Assembly: GCF_000745855.1 (NCBI RefSeq)
Contig: NZ_JQKD01000004.1
Span: forward strand, 244,021 to 308,020
Length of the DNA stretch: 64,000 nucleotides
Reading direction: 5' to 3'
Origin: Xenophilus azovorans DSM 13620
GTDB taxonomy: Bacteria > Pseudomonadota > Gammaproteobacteria > Burkholderiales > Burkholderiaceae_C
Part shown: one piece after another, positions 9,115-17,242 of the stretch
Numbering within the stretch: the first letter of the stretch is position 1
Layout: each line of letters starts with the position of its first letter
Notes under the pieces: generated by a model
What the model was told of the DNA's origin: nothing
Databases searched by the model: none
Seen by the model: the letters and a program-made list of their open reading frames with translations, nothing else
Made by a program: the position numbers and the translations under genes

Positions 9115-9158
9115 ACGGTATCTCCTAGGCTGCCGGTCAAGCGACCGGGAAGCCTATT

Positions 9159-9193
9159 GCGCGGCTCGGGACTTCTCGAGCCGCGCTCTTTTT
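9159..9193 (+). terminator. Rho-independent terminator after the porin pseudogene
   Basis: A perfect 10-bp stem GCGCGGCTCG / CGAGCCGCGC around an 8-base loop is followed by TCTTTTTG. It lies 45 bp after the porin stop codon. A second small hairpin (CCGGTC AAGC GACCGG, 9133-9148) lies just before it. The run of T is only on the plus side, so it should stop plus-strand transcription only. Confidence 0.85.
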
Positions 9194-9262
9194 GTGGCGA
9201 CACTCGACGCGCGTCACGAGGCGCAGGGGGGTGCGCGCCTCACGCCGCGGACGCAGCGGCTC

Positions 9263-9718
9263 TCAGCCGCGCGTGGGCAACGCCTTGGCGCTCGTCGCCG
9301 GCCGAAAGCGCGGCAGGGTGATCCGGCTGTTGACCTCTTCACAGACCAGTTCGACCGCCATGCCGAAGTCGACGGACATCGGGTCGGCATCGACGAGCGA
9401 GCTAATCATGCGCGGCCCCTCCTCCAGTTCGACGAGCAGCACGGCATAGGGTGTGTCCTGCTTGAAGGCAGGCCCAGGCGCCCGGTGCACGACGCTGAAG
9501 GAGTGCACGGTGCCGCGCCCGCTTGAAGGCCTGTGCAGAAGTTCGGTCCCCGCGCAGCGCCGGCAGATCGCCTGCTGGCAGAACTGCACATGGCCGCAGG
9601 CGCCACAGTGCTGCAACAGCAGCCGGCCCTGCTGCAGGCCGTCCCAGTAGGCCTGCGAATCCGCGTCCGGCGTCGGCAGGGGCTTCGCGTGGGCTTCACT
9701 CGGATCGATGCGTCTCAC
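9263..9718 (-). CDS. DUF35 / OB-fold zinc-ribbon protein, partner of the adjacent thiolase-like protein
   Basis: 151 aa. A rubredoxin-like zinc ribbon with four cysteines at 38, 41, 52 and 55 (CGAC, CRRC) is followed by an OB-fold (GTVHSFSVVHRAPGPAF, YAVLLVELEEGPRMISSLVD). DUF35 proteins associate with thiolase-fold enzymes and bind the acyl-CoA, as in the ChsH2-Ltp2 retro-aldolase of steroid side-chain breakdown. The start codon overlaps the stop of the thiolase-like gene by 4 bp (9715-9718), which strongly suggests a stable two-subunit complex. This protein probably helps the partner bind a CoA thioester. Confidence 0.85.
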   Translation of the reverse strand: MRRIDPSEAHAKPLPTPDADSQAYWDGLQQGRLLLQHCGACGHVQFCQQAICRRCAGTELLHRPSSGRGTVHSFSVVHRAPGPAFKQDTPYAVLLVELEEGPRMISSLVDADPMSVDFGMAVELVCEEVNSRITLPRFRPATSAKALPTRG

Positions 9719-10920
9719 AGTGCGGCCTCCGTGCCGAGAATCGTGGTGGCCTGTGTCGCAAAACCCGCACCCAGGCTGTGCACCAGCCCGACCTCTGCGC
9801 CTTGGACCTGCCGGTCGCCGCAGCAGCCGCGCAGCTGCTCCACCACCTCGAGGAAGTGCAGCAGCGACCCGGGCATGCCTGGGTGCGCGAAGGAGAGCAG
9901 GCCTCCATGGGTGTTGATCGGGACGCTACCGCCGTAGGTGATCTGCCGATCGGCCACGAAGCGGCCGCCCTCCCCCTTCGGGCAGAAGCCCAGGTCCTCG
10001 AGCATCATGATCACCGTGCCGGTGAAGCAGTCGTAGACACCGGCCACGTCGATGTCGCGCGGGCCGACGCCTGCCATTGCATAGGCCTTCGCGCTCGACT
10101 GCACCGCGCCGGTGGTGGTGAGCGAAGGCATCAGGAAGATGTGCTCGTGGGTGTAGCACTCCCCGCCGCCGAGGATGTAGACGGGCTTGCCCGCGAAGTC
10201 GCCGACCCGGTCGCCGGACGTGACGACGAAGGCCGCAGCCCCGTCGGAGATGAGCGAACAGTCGAGCTTGTGGTACGGCGTCGTCACCCAGCCGGAGCCC
10301 AGCACGTCGTCGACGGTGATCGGCTCCGTCATCTGCGCGCCCGGCGTGCGCATCGCATGCTCGCGATGAATGACGGCGACTTGGGCGAACTGCTCGGAGG
10401 TGGTCCCAAACTCCTTCATGTGGCGATGTGCCGTCATCGCGAAGGTATTCGCAACGGGAATGCCGAACGGCATCTCGTATTGCTGGTCACGGCTCTCGGT
10501 CATCGAGCGCAGCGCCAGGTCGGGAGACAGGCCGGTCAGCAGGCTGTCGGCACCCAGCACGAGCACGTTGTTCGCAAGGCCGCCGCTGACGGCGGCGGCG
10601 GCGATGTTGAACATCGTGGCCGCAGTGGCGCCGGACACCTGCAAGGTGTTCGAAAACGTGGGCGTGATGCCGAAGTACTCGCTGAACGCGACGCTGAAGC
10701 GGTGAAACGTCGCGGCGAAAGCGGCGCTCGTCAGCACGCCGTCGATCGCGCCTCGCTCGATGCCCGCGTCCGCGAGCGCGGCCTTCGCCGCATCGCTTGC
10801 CAGGGCCAGGACGCTGCGGCCCGGCACGCGGCCGACGGCAGACCGGCCAGCCCCGACGATGGCCGCCCGACCCCTGAGGCTTCGCACGCTCGGCGTCGAG
10901 CCGCCGGAAGGAATTGACAT
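9715..10920 (-). CDS. Thiolase-fold (SCP-x/Ltp2-like) protein lacking the nucleophilic cysteine
   Basis: 401 aa with a lipid-transfer-protein-type thiolase fold: RAAIVGAGRSAVGRVPG, a mid-region YHKLDCSLISDGAAAFVV, VAGVYDCFTGTVIMMLEDLG and NTHGGLLSFAHPG with the conserved histidine. At the place of the N-terminal nucleophile (normally C-A-S-G) it reads Q94-V-S-G, and the C-terminal cysteine motif is also absent. It therefore cannot be a classical thiolase. Known relatives without the cysteine, such as Ltp2, are aldolases that release a ketone or aldehyde and an acyl-CoA in complex with a DUF35 protein, and that partner is encoded next, overlapping by 4 bp. The substrate is unknown; a beta-hydroxyacyl-CoA side chain is the natural guess. 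Confidence 0.8.
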   Translation of the reverse strand: MSIPSGGSTPSVRSLRGRAAIVGAGRSAVGRVPGRSVLALASDAAKAALADAGIERGAIDGVLTSAAFAATFHRFSVAFSEYFGITPTFSNTLQVSGATAATMFNIAAAAVSGGLANNVLVLGADSLLTGLSPDLALRSMTESRDQQYEMPFGIPVANTFAMTAHRHMKEFGTTSEQFAQVAVIHREHAMRTPGAQMTEPITVDDVLGSGWVTTPYHKLDCSLISDGAAAFVVTSGDRVGDFAGKPVYILGGGECYTHEHIFLMPSLTTTGAVQSSAKAYAMAGVGPRDIDVAGVYDCFTGTVIMMLEDLGFCPKGEGGRFVADRQITYGGSVPINTHGGLLSFAHPGMPGSLLHFLEVVEQLRGCCGDRQVQGAEVGLVHSLGAGFATQATTILGTEAAL

Positions 10921-11007
10921 TGTGATCGTCCTCGTATCCCAATTGGCACGCCAGACTATAACCCTACCAACCGCTCGTTTGGCTTGCTCAGGCTTTTACT
11001 GCCGTGC

Positions 11008-11083
11008 GGTGTAGTAGTCATGTTCCATAAATGTAGTAACCGCATTCCATTGCGTCAGTCAATCTGATCGACCCGCGTCGCGG
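11008..11083. repeat. 76-bp direct repeat, copy 1
   Basis: This stretch matches 12314-12389 in 74 of 76 positions and in the same orientation (core GTAGTAGTCATGTTCCATAA). Copy 2 covers the start of the ISKra4-type transposase frame, so copy 1 looks like a second, isolated end fragment of the same element. Between the copies lie LysR and transposase remnants. It could have arisen by recombination between two insertions or by a partial duplication. Confidence 0.9.
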
Positions 11084-11089
11084 TCCGCG

Positions 11090-11670
11090 GGCTCCCATCG
11101 CAGCAACTCCGGCAGCAGAGCGACGCCCAATCCGCGATGCAGCATTTCGTGTAGCAACCATTGGCTTCGCCTTTCGACGATCGCCATCTGCTTCAGCAAC
11201 GCTTCCTGGATTTCTCCCGTGCTTTCAACTTGCTGGCGGACGTCGAACATGCTGAGCCAGCGCACCAGACCAGTGGGCGGATGCAATGGCTCGCAGCGCA
11301 GCGGGGTGCCGGCAACGCAAAGCCGATGTCCAGCAGGTCGGTGTGCAGGCCCTTGAGTTGCTGCGAGAACGGCAGCTCGAAGATGCGGATACCCAGTTCT
11401 GGCTCTTCCTCACGGCTGCGCGCCAGCAGCGAGGCGATGCGCGGCTGGGCCGGGCTGTCGCATATGGCGATACGCAGGAAGCCCTGGTAGCCCTGCGCGG
11501 CGCCATTGGCGGCCTGGACGGCGTGGTCTACCGTAGCCAGCACGCGGCGGGCTTCGCCCAGCAGCACTTGGCCGGCCCAGGTCAGACGCATCTGGCGCGT
11601 ACTGCGGTCGAACAGCGCCACGCCCAGCGAGCGCTCCAGCTCGCGCATCGTGCGTGAGACGGATGGCCAT
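11090..11670 (-). pseudogene. LysR-family regulator fragment
   Basis: From about 11670 leftward the sequence reads PSVSRTMRELERSLGVALF, the second half of a LysR helix-turn-helix, then DRSTRQMRLTWAGQVLLGEARRVL and the start of the effector domain (GFLRIAICDSPAQPRIASLLA, ELPFSQQLKGLHTDLLDIGFAL). The N-terminal half of the DNA-binding domain is missing because transposase sequence begins there. After about 11270 the match moves to another frame (VESTGEIQEALLKQMAIVE, LLHEMLHRGLGVALLPELLRW), and the C-terminus runs into the 76-bp repeat. With one end cut off and a frame change inside, it is not functional. Confidence 0.75.
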
Positions 11671-12351
11671 CCTGACATTGGCGATTTCATCGACGGACGC
11701 CTCGGCGCGCGAGGTTGAAATTGGTCGCCCCGATCTGTAGCGGTCGCCATATTCCATGAGAGCACCTTCGTTGTTGGACAGGTAGGCGCGCAACCCCTGG
11801 CAGTGAAGCAGAAACTTTCCCACCGCCGGGCCGAATTGGTCTCCGTTCAGGTAGATCGCCTCTTGTGCAAGGTGGCTCAGCGCCCGCAGTGCCCGACCTG
11901 CATCGGAGGCGTAGCCGTTCCAGACAAGGTCGCGAAGTCGTTCGACGTCGACCCTGATGTAGTCGAGGCCGGCTTGGTGCTTCGGCCGCAGGGCATAGAT
12001 GCCGGCCAGCGCCTGCTCGATGTGACGCACACGCATCGAGATGTGCCACCAGTCGAGGATGTGGCGCACCTGCCCTCCCGTCGCAGTGCACACGAGGTTG
12101 GGCAGTGCAGGCTCGCCGTCGCTGATGGCAGTGACCGGGCGACCCGGTTGCCAGCCCCGAGCGAGCAGCGCAGCTCTGACGGCCTGCGCCGGCTGTGCAG
12201 CGCCCAGAGGCGCCAGTGCAAAGCGCTGCGGCGGCCTCCCCGCGGTCTCGACCTTGCCAACCGTCACGTCGAGGTGACGACTGTGGTGACCCGGTGCAGG
12301 TGTGCTCCCGTGAGGTGTAGTAGTCATGTTCCATAAATGTAGTAACCGCAT
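11671..12351 (-). mobile_element. ISKra4-type transposase remnant
   Basis: About 225 codons resemble the C-terminal half of ISKra4-family transposases: RPVTAISDGEPALPNLV, then HILDWWHISMRVRHIEQAL, with AYLSNNEGALMEYGDRYRSG and the closing GRPISTSRAEASVDEIANVRM. The sequence stops abruptly there, where LysR codons begin on the same strand, and the N-terminal part is missing, so the copy is truncated at both ends and inactive. The 76-bp repeat covers its beginning. Family assignment is by motif recognition only. Confidence 0.65.
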
Positions 12352-12389
12352 TCCATTGCATCAGTCAATCTGGTCGACCCGCGTCGCGG
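12314..12389. repeat. 76-bp direct repeat, copy 2
   Basis: Partner of the copy at 11008-11083, same orientation, two mismatches. It lies at the upstream end of the transposase remnant, so it probably represents an end of the original insertion sequence. Confidence 0.9.
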
Positions 12390-12999
12390 ACGTGTCCATC
12401 ACAGTCCGCGTGAATCGGCGATCAGGTAGACTATTCGGCTGCGGGAAACCGGCCGGCAGCTGCAGCGGGCGGAAGCAATAAGCGACTGATACGGATTGGC
12501 TGCTGCCAGCATGGTCTATGCTCATGCCCGCGTAGCAAAGCGTCGATCGACCGCAGCGCCGACGGGAACTGACAAACCCATGTCGCGTTCACCGATCGCC
12601 TGTATGAGCCTCGACCTCCGACAACTGGATGAGGTCATGATTCATATGCCGAGTCATTTGGCCAGTTTGGTTCGTTGGCTGGTGGCAAGCGCTGACCTGC
12701 AGCGTCTGACCGCGCTTCTTGAAGCTTGGTCGACTCAATCCAACATCATTCCTTGCCTCGTACCGGACTGGAGCAGGTATGCGGAACAATGCATTAAAGT
12801 GGTCATCGAGGCGGAGCAGACTCCCGGCGAGACGCCGGTCGTCCTTCACCCCTCAACCATGACGCTGACCGCCTACGCGACGTCAGCGGCGATGCAGAAA
12901 CGCTACGTGCCCGTCTCAACCTGCGCGTCGCCGCTTTATCTGGCGTCGCTGGTCGCCGCAGCTGTTGAAGGCGCAAACGCCTGAATCCGGTCGACTGTC
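12390..12999. other. 610-bp region without a recognisable gene
   Basis: It lies between the IS remnant and the BenD-like gene. A plus-strand open frame (12580-12984 from its best ATG) encodes a peptide with MSLDLRQLDEVMIHMPSHL and a leucine/alanine-rich end, but no ribosome-binding site, motif or family could be seen, and the opposite strand also has a frame of 86 codons. Base composition is lower in G+C than the flanking operons, which fits eroded or imported DNA. No terminator or tRNA was seen. Confidence 0.4.
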
Positions 13000-13854
13000 T
13001 CAGCCGGTGTCGCCGCCCGCCACGGGCAGCGTGATCCCTGTGATGTAGGCTGCTTCGGCAGATGCAAGGAACAGGATGGCTGCCGCCTGCTCGTCGGGCG
13101 TCCCGTAGCGCTTGAGGAAGGTCGAGGATATGGTCTGGTCGACGATGGCTTGGTACCAAGCCTGTTGCTCGTCGTTCATCTTTTCGGTGTTGCGCGGGAT
13201 TCGGCGCGGGCCGACATCGGTGCCCCCCGGCGCCACCGCGTTGACGCGGATGCCGCACTGCGCGTACTCGAAGGCCAGGCAGGTGGTCAGCGCGTTCACG
13301 CCACCCTTGGCCGCCGAGTACGGCACCCGGTGGACGCCACGCGTGGCAGTGGACGAGACGTTGACGATTGCACCGCCGCCCTGGCGCAGCATGTGCGGCA
13401 GCACCGCATGGCAGCACCAAAGCGTCGGGTACAGCGAGCGATTGATCTCAGCAACGATCTGCGCCTCGGTATAGTGCTCGAAGGGCTGGACCCTGATCGT
13501 GCCGCCGACGTTGTTGACTAGCACATCGATGCGTCCGTTCAGTTTCGCGGCGCGGTTCATCATGCGGCGGCAGGCAGCGTACTGTTCGACATCGGCGATC
13601 AGCACGGTGGCGTTTCCGCCAGCGGCGCGCGCCTCGTCGGCTACTTCGTGCGCAATCTTCGAGCGGTCCGCGAGTACCACGTAGGCGCCTTCTCGTGCGA
13701 GCGCGAGCGCGGTCTCGCGGCCGATACCCTGAGCGGCGCCAGTGACCACCGCGGTCCTGCCCTCGAAACGCCTGCGCGCCGGTTCGGACGTGCGCGCAGG
13801 CGCGGACAGGCGCTTGCCGGAGCCGTCGTGGGTGCGGTTTGATGCCTTTATCAT
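13000..13854 (-). CDS. benD: cis-dihydrodiol-carboxylate dehydrogenase (BenD/XylL-like SDR)
   Basis: 284 aa. Classical short-chain dehydrogenase: the NAD-binding TGAAQGIGRE near residue 40, NNVGG, and the catalytic S-Y-K (IVNVSSTATRG, VPYSAAKGG). The segment from PFEHYTEAQIVAEINRSLYP to TLWCCHAVLPHMLRQGGG is characteristic of BenD and XylL, which oxidise and decarboxylate 1,6-dihydroxycyclohexa-2,4-diene-1-carboxylate to catechol. It overlaps the AAHS transporter gene by 4 bp and lies downstream of benAB-like genes in the same direction. The N-terminus is about 30 residues longer than usual, so the real start may be internal. Confidence 0.82.
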   Translation of the reverse strand: MIKASNRTHDGSGKRLSAPARTSEPARRRFEGRTAVVTGAAQGIGRETALALAREGAYVVLADRSKIAHEVADEARAAGGNATVLIADVEQYAACRRMMNRAAKLNGRIDVLVNNVGGTIRVQPFEHYTEAQIVAEINRSLYPTLWCCHAVLPHMLRQGGGAIVNVSSTATRGVHRVPYSAAKGGVNALTTCLAFEYAQCGIRVNAVAPGGTDVGPRRIPRNTEKMNDEQQAWYQAIVDQTISSTFLKRYGTPDEQAAAILFLASAEAAYITGITLPVAGGDTG

Positions 13855-15185
13855 TGCTGGTACTCCGCAGCGGCCTCGGTGCGTTCTCTACCGATCCTGA
13901 GGATTACCAGGCCGAGAGCCGCGAGCGCCAGTGGAGCGATCAGCGCAAGATAGAATCCAGACGGGCCGCCCTTTTCGAGAAACCAGCCACCGCTCGCCGA
14001 GCCCAGAATCGCGCCAACGCGGCCAAGCCCGATCGCCCACCCCGTCGCTGTGGCGCGTAGCGCCGTTGGATAGACCTCCGCCACAACATAGTTGAGCACT
14101 AGTTGCTGTCCACCAATTCCTATTGCGGCACCTGCTCCCAGCGCCAGAACCAGCGTCCAGTTGGTGCCGCTGTGGGCAAGCGCGAAACACATCGCCATGC
14201 CGAGCAAGAACATGGCGAGGAGCAACATCCTGATGTTGACCTTTGGCAGGATGGTCGCAAGCGGAATCGCGAAGATCACGAACATAGTGTTGACAACGAC
14301 GGTTCCCAGCGGTGCGGACTCGGGAGCGAATCCGGTTGCCTTCAGCACGGTCGGAAACCACGACAGGAACATGAACCATGCGACCCAGTTGAACATGTAG
14401 ATCAACCAGATCGCGGCGGTGTTGCGCCCCAGGCGGCGGGAGAAGAGTGAGGCGACGCGAGCGGGGGCCTCCGCTTCGGGTACATGGTAGATGCCGCCGG
14501 CCGGCATGCTCGGTGCGATCTGACGCACGATGTGCTCGATCCTTCTGTTCGCGTCTTCGGACTTCGATCGTGCGATAAAACGCAGCGATTCCGGTAGAGA
14601 CGCGAGGATCACAGCGAGCAAGACCAAAGGCACCAGGCCGCCCACTATGAAAATTCCCTGCCACCCAGTGTGCGGCAGTATTCTAGAAGCAAGGAGCCCC
14701 CCGAGAATGGCACCGGCCGGCAAACCCAAAATGACGCTTGTCATCATCGTGCTGCGGCGATTCGCTGGGCAGTATTCCGCGGTAAGCGCCAGCACGATCG
14801 GCGTCGCGCCGCCCATGCCGAGTCCGGCGATGAAACGCAGTGCCAGGATTTGATCGGTGCTGGTTGCCCACGCCGTTGCAAGGGTAGCTCCGGCAAAGAC
14901 GCCGACTGCCCAGGCCACCATCGGCCTCCGTCCGAACTTGTCTGCCAGCAGACCGAATACCATCGCACCCAGAACCATGCCGACGATGCCCGCCGTCAAT
15001 ATCGGCGCAAGTGCGGCAGCCTTCAGATTGAAGGCCTGCAGGATAGCCGGCCCAGTGAAGGCCATGGCCTGTGTGTCGAAGCCATCGCAAAGGGCGACCA
15101 GGAAACAGAGTCCGAAAATCCTCCATTGCAGCGGACTAAGGCGCGACTGATCGATCAAATCCGGTATGGACGTGGTGGTGGACAT
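13851..15185 (-). CDS. Aromatic acid:H+ symporter (MFS, AAHS family; BenK/PcaK-like)
   Basis: 444 aa, 12 predicted membrane segments. The first helix has the AAHS signature ALCDGFDTQAMAF with the essential aspartate, then GLLADKFGRRPM between helices 2 and 3, and LRFIAGLGMGGATPI in helix 4. It imports benzoate, hydroxybenzoate or similar acids with protons across the inner membrane. Its place between benAB-like and benD-like genes points to a benzoate-type substrate. A 191-bp non-coding gap separates it from benB, so it may have its own promoter. Confidence 0.88.
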   Translation of the reverse strand: MSTTTSIPDLIDQSRLSPLQWRIFGLCFLVALCDGFDTQAMAFTGPAILQAFNLKAAALAPILTAGIVGMVLGAMVFGLLADKFGRRPMVAWAVGVFAGATLATAWATSTDQILALRFIAGLGMGGATPIVLALTAEYCPANRRSTMMTSVILGLPAGAILGGLLASRILPHTGWQGIFIVGGLVPLVLLAVILASLPESLRFIARSKSEDANRRIEHIVRQIAPSMPAGGIYHVPEAEAPARVASLFSRRLGRNTAAIWLIYMFNWVAWFMFLSWFPTVLKATGFAPESAPLGTVVVNTMFVIFAIPLATILPKVNIRMLLLAMFLLGMAMCFALAHSGTNWTLVLALGAGAAIGIGGQQLVLNYVVAEVYPTALRATATGWAIGLGRVGAILGSASGGWFLEKGGPSGFYLALIAPLALAALGLVILRIGRERTEAAAEYQQ

Positions 15186-15376
15186 ATGGTTTCCTCGTTA
15201 TTCGATCGGACATCCGGGGGATATAAAGCTCGGACGCTTCTGCCTCGACGCCGGGAGCTGGTCGGCGTTGGGCAATGGCAATCTCCGTCGGAATCCCGCA
15301 AGGCCGCTGGGGACAGCCGCTCCGGCGCCCACACGCTTGGTGCCCGCCCGCCCGACGACGCCTTCGCCGCCGCCGC

Positions 15377-15877
15377 TTACACGCTGTAGATGTCCAGCAC
15401 CGTGTCGATCAGGTCGTTCAAAACCACGATCTTCTTCTTGCGGATGCGCCATCCGCCACCTTCGGCCGGGACGAGTAGGTAGTCGTAGCGGCCGAAGAAG
15501 TGCTGTTCCGCGTTGCGCCTGAAGAGGTGGGCGACGAAGCTCGCGCTGACGCTGCAGGTCCCGTCGGCCGCCGGCGTCGCCAGAATGTTCGAGACGACGT
15601 GGCAGGTGCGCGGCATCGGATTCGATGCCGCCGACCGCCCAGTGCGCAACCGGAACACGCGGTCCTCGAGGCCCGTACGGTCGCCGTAGTAGATGAGCGA
15701 TATCTCGGTCTGCGGGTCGGTGGTCAGCTCGTTGTCGGAATCCCACGAAGGGATCCAATACTCGGCCTGCCGGTCGAACAACGCGAGCCAGTCGTCCCAG
15801 CGCTTCTCGTCGACGTACAAAGCCTCGCGGTACAGCAGCTCCGTCACCGATTGCGTCGTCGTGCCGATGCCTGTCAT
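15377..15877 (-). CDS. benB: Rieske dioxygenase small subunit (BenB/XylY-like)
   Basis: 166 aa, the usual length of the beta subunit. A cystatin-like fold is shown by LLYREALYVDEKRWDDWLAL, WIPSWDSDNELTTDPQTEIS, YYGDRTGLEDRVFRLRTGRS, RTCHVVSN and the C-terminal LNDLIDTVLDIYSV. These closely follow benzoate dioxygenase beta chains. The small subunit holds the alpha3beta3 hexamer together and has no metal site. It overlaps the large-subunit stop by 4 bp (15874-15877), giving coupled synthesis. Confidence 0.88.
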   Translation of the reverse strand: MTGIGTTTQSVTELLYREALYVDEKRWDDWLALFDRQAEYWIPSWDSDNELTTDPQTEISLIYYGDRTGLEDRVFRLRTGRSAASNPMPRTCHVVSNILATPAADGTCSVSASFVAHLFRRNAEQHFFGRYDYLLVPAEGGGWRIRKKKIVVLNDLIDTVLDIYSV

Positions 15878-17208
15878 TGCCCGCCCTCCTGATCGACGGG
15901 GGCCATCAGTTGGGCCCAACGTGCATGCTGGGCGAGGAAGATGCCTTCATCGGACGCCTTGTGGCCGCTGCTACCCGGTTGGATGCCGAGTTCCTGCGCG
16001 AGGTCGTCCTGGCCGGCGACCTCGTGCGCTTGGCCGCGCGACATGTCGCTCCAGCGCACCACGCTGTACTGGCTGCAGCCCACCTGGCTCTCGTTGAACT
16101 CGGTCAGGTCGTCGGGCGTGGCCATGCCCGAGGCGTTGAAGAAATCCTCGTACTGGCGGATGCGCTTGGCGCGCAACTCGGGCGCCTCGCCCACCGGCGC
16201 GAAGCAGTAGATCGTGACCTCGGTGCGGTCGACTGAAAGTGGTCGGAACATGCGAATCTGCGTGCCCATCTGGTCCATCAGGAACATGTTCGGGTAGACG
16301 AGCAGGTTACGCGAGCGGTTGACAGCCCAGTCGGCCTTCTCCTTGCCCATCGAGGCCGCGAGTTCCTCGCGCCGCGACCAGATCGGGCGGTCCTGCGGAT
16401 TGGTGACGCTGGACCACAGCATGGTGTGGCCGTTGCCCAGGTCGTAGTAGCCGCCGCGGAAGCGGTTGAAGTCGCCCACCGCCATCACCTTCAGCGCCTG
16501 CCCGGCGGCATTGATCGCGGCGCGGTTCTTGATCATCTGCACGTAGTTGGCGTGCACTGAGTCGACGTGGTAGCCGTCGACGCCGTTCTCGGCCTGCAGC
16601 TTCCAGTTGCCGCGGTAGGTGTAGACCGAGCGGCCCTTGAGCACCTCGATGCCCTTGGGCGACTGCTCGACCACGATGTCGATGAAGGTCTTGCTGTCGG
16701 CGAGATAGTCGATCAGCGGCTCGGCGTCGCGGTTGAGCGTGGCGAAGAGGAAGCCGCGGTAGCTTTCGAGCCGCACCTTGGTCAGGCCGTGCTTGCTCTT
16801 GTCGAAGCCTTGCGGATACCCGGCACCGTCCTCATTCATTGGCGCCAGCAAGTTACCCTTCGCGTCAAACGCCCAGCCGTGGAAGCTGCAGACGAAGTTG
16901 CTCGCACTGCCCTTGGCATTGCGGCACAGCGTAGCGCCTCGATGCGAGCAGATGTTCACGAACGCGTTCAGCGCGCCGGTCTTGTCCCGGTTCACCACCA
17001 CCGGCGTGCGGCCGATCCAACTCGTCACGTAATCCTTGGGCTTGGGCAGCTGGCTTTCGTGGGCGACGTAGACCCACACTTTCTCCCAGACCCGCTTCTG
17101 CTCGAGCTCAAACAATTCGGGGTCGACAAAGATGCGCCTGTCTACGGCGCGCACGCCGTCCTCGTGGCGGACGACGTCGTCGAGCATGGTTTTCGGAGCA
17201 GCGTCCAT
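15874..17208 (-). CDS. benA: Rieske dioxygenase large subunit (BenA/XylX/AntA-like)
   Basis: 444 aa from the ATG at 17208, chosen because AAGGAA lies 6 nt before it. The Rieske cluster is C-x-H (CSHRGATLC) with C-x2-H (CSFHGW), near residues 88-112. The mononuclear iron site is in GVDGYHVDSVHANY. The long C-terminal part (VRWSDMSRGQAHEV, DEGIFLAQHARWAQLM) is typical of the benzoate/toluate/anthranilate branch. It adds O2 across carbons 1 and 2 of an aromatic acid; the following dehydrogenase then gives a catechol. The usual BenC-type reductase is not encoded nearby, so electron supply must come from another protein. Confidence 0.87.
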   Translation of the reverse strand: MDAAPKTMLDDVVRHEDGVRAVDRRIFVDPELFELEQKRVWEKVWVYVAHESQLPKPKDYVTSWIGRTPVVVNRDKTGALNAFVNICSHRGATLCRNAKGSASNFVCSFHGWAFDAKGNLLAPMNEDGAGYPQGFDKSKHGLTKVRLESYRGFLFATLNRDAEPLIDYLADSKTFIDIVVEQSPKGIEVLKGRSVYTYRGNWKLQAENGVDGYHVDSVHANYVQMIKNRAAINAAGQALKVMAVGDFNRFRGGYYDLGNGHTMLWSSVTNPQDRPIWSRREELAASMGKEKADWAVNRSRNLLVYPNMFLMDQMGTQIRMFRPLSVDRTEVTIYCFAPVGEAPELRAKRIRQYEDFFNASGMATPDDLTEFNESQVGCSQYSVVRWSDMSRGQAHEVAGQDDLAQELGIQPGSSGHKASDEGIFLAQHARWAQLMAPVDQEGGQ

Positions 17209-17242
17209 GGCAGGTTCCTTTGAAAAGCGGTTGAAGCGGCCG

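Noticed and set aside
12496..12984. Plus-strand open frame of about 160 codons before the benD-like gene
   Set aside because: No ribosome-binding site, no recognisable family, and an alternative frame exists on the other strand. Recorded only as a gene-poor region.
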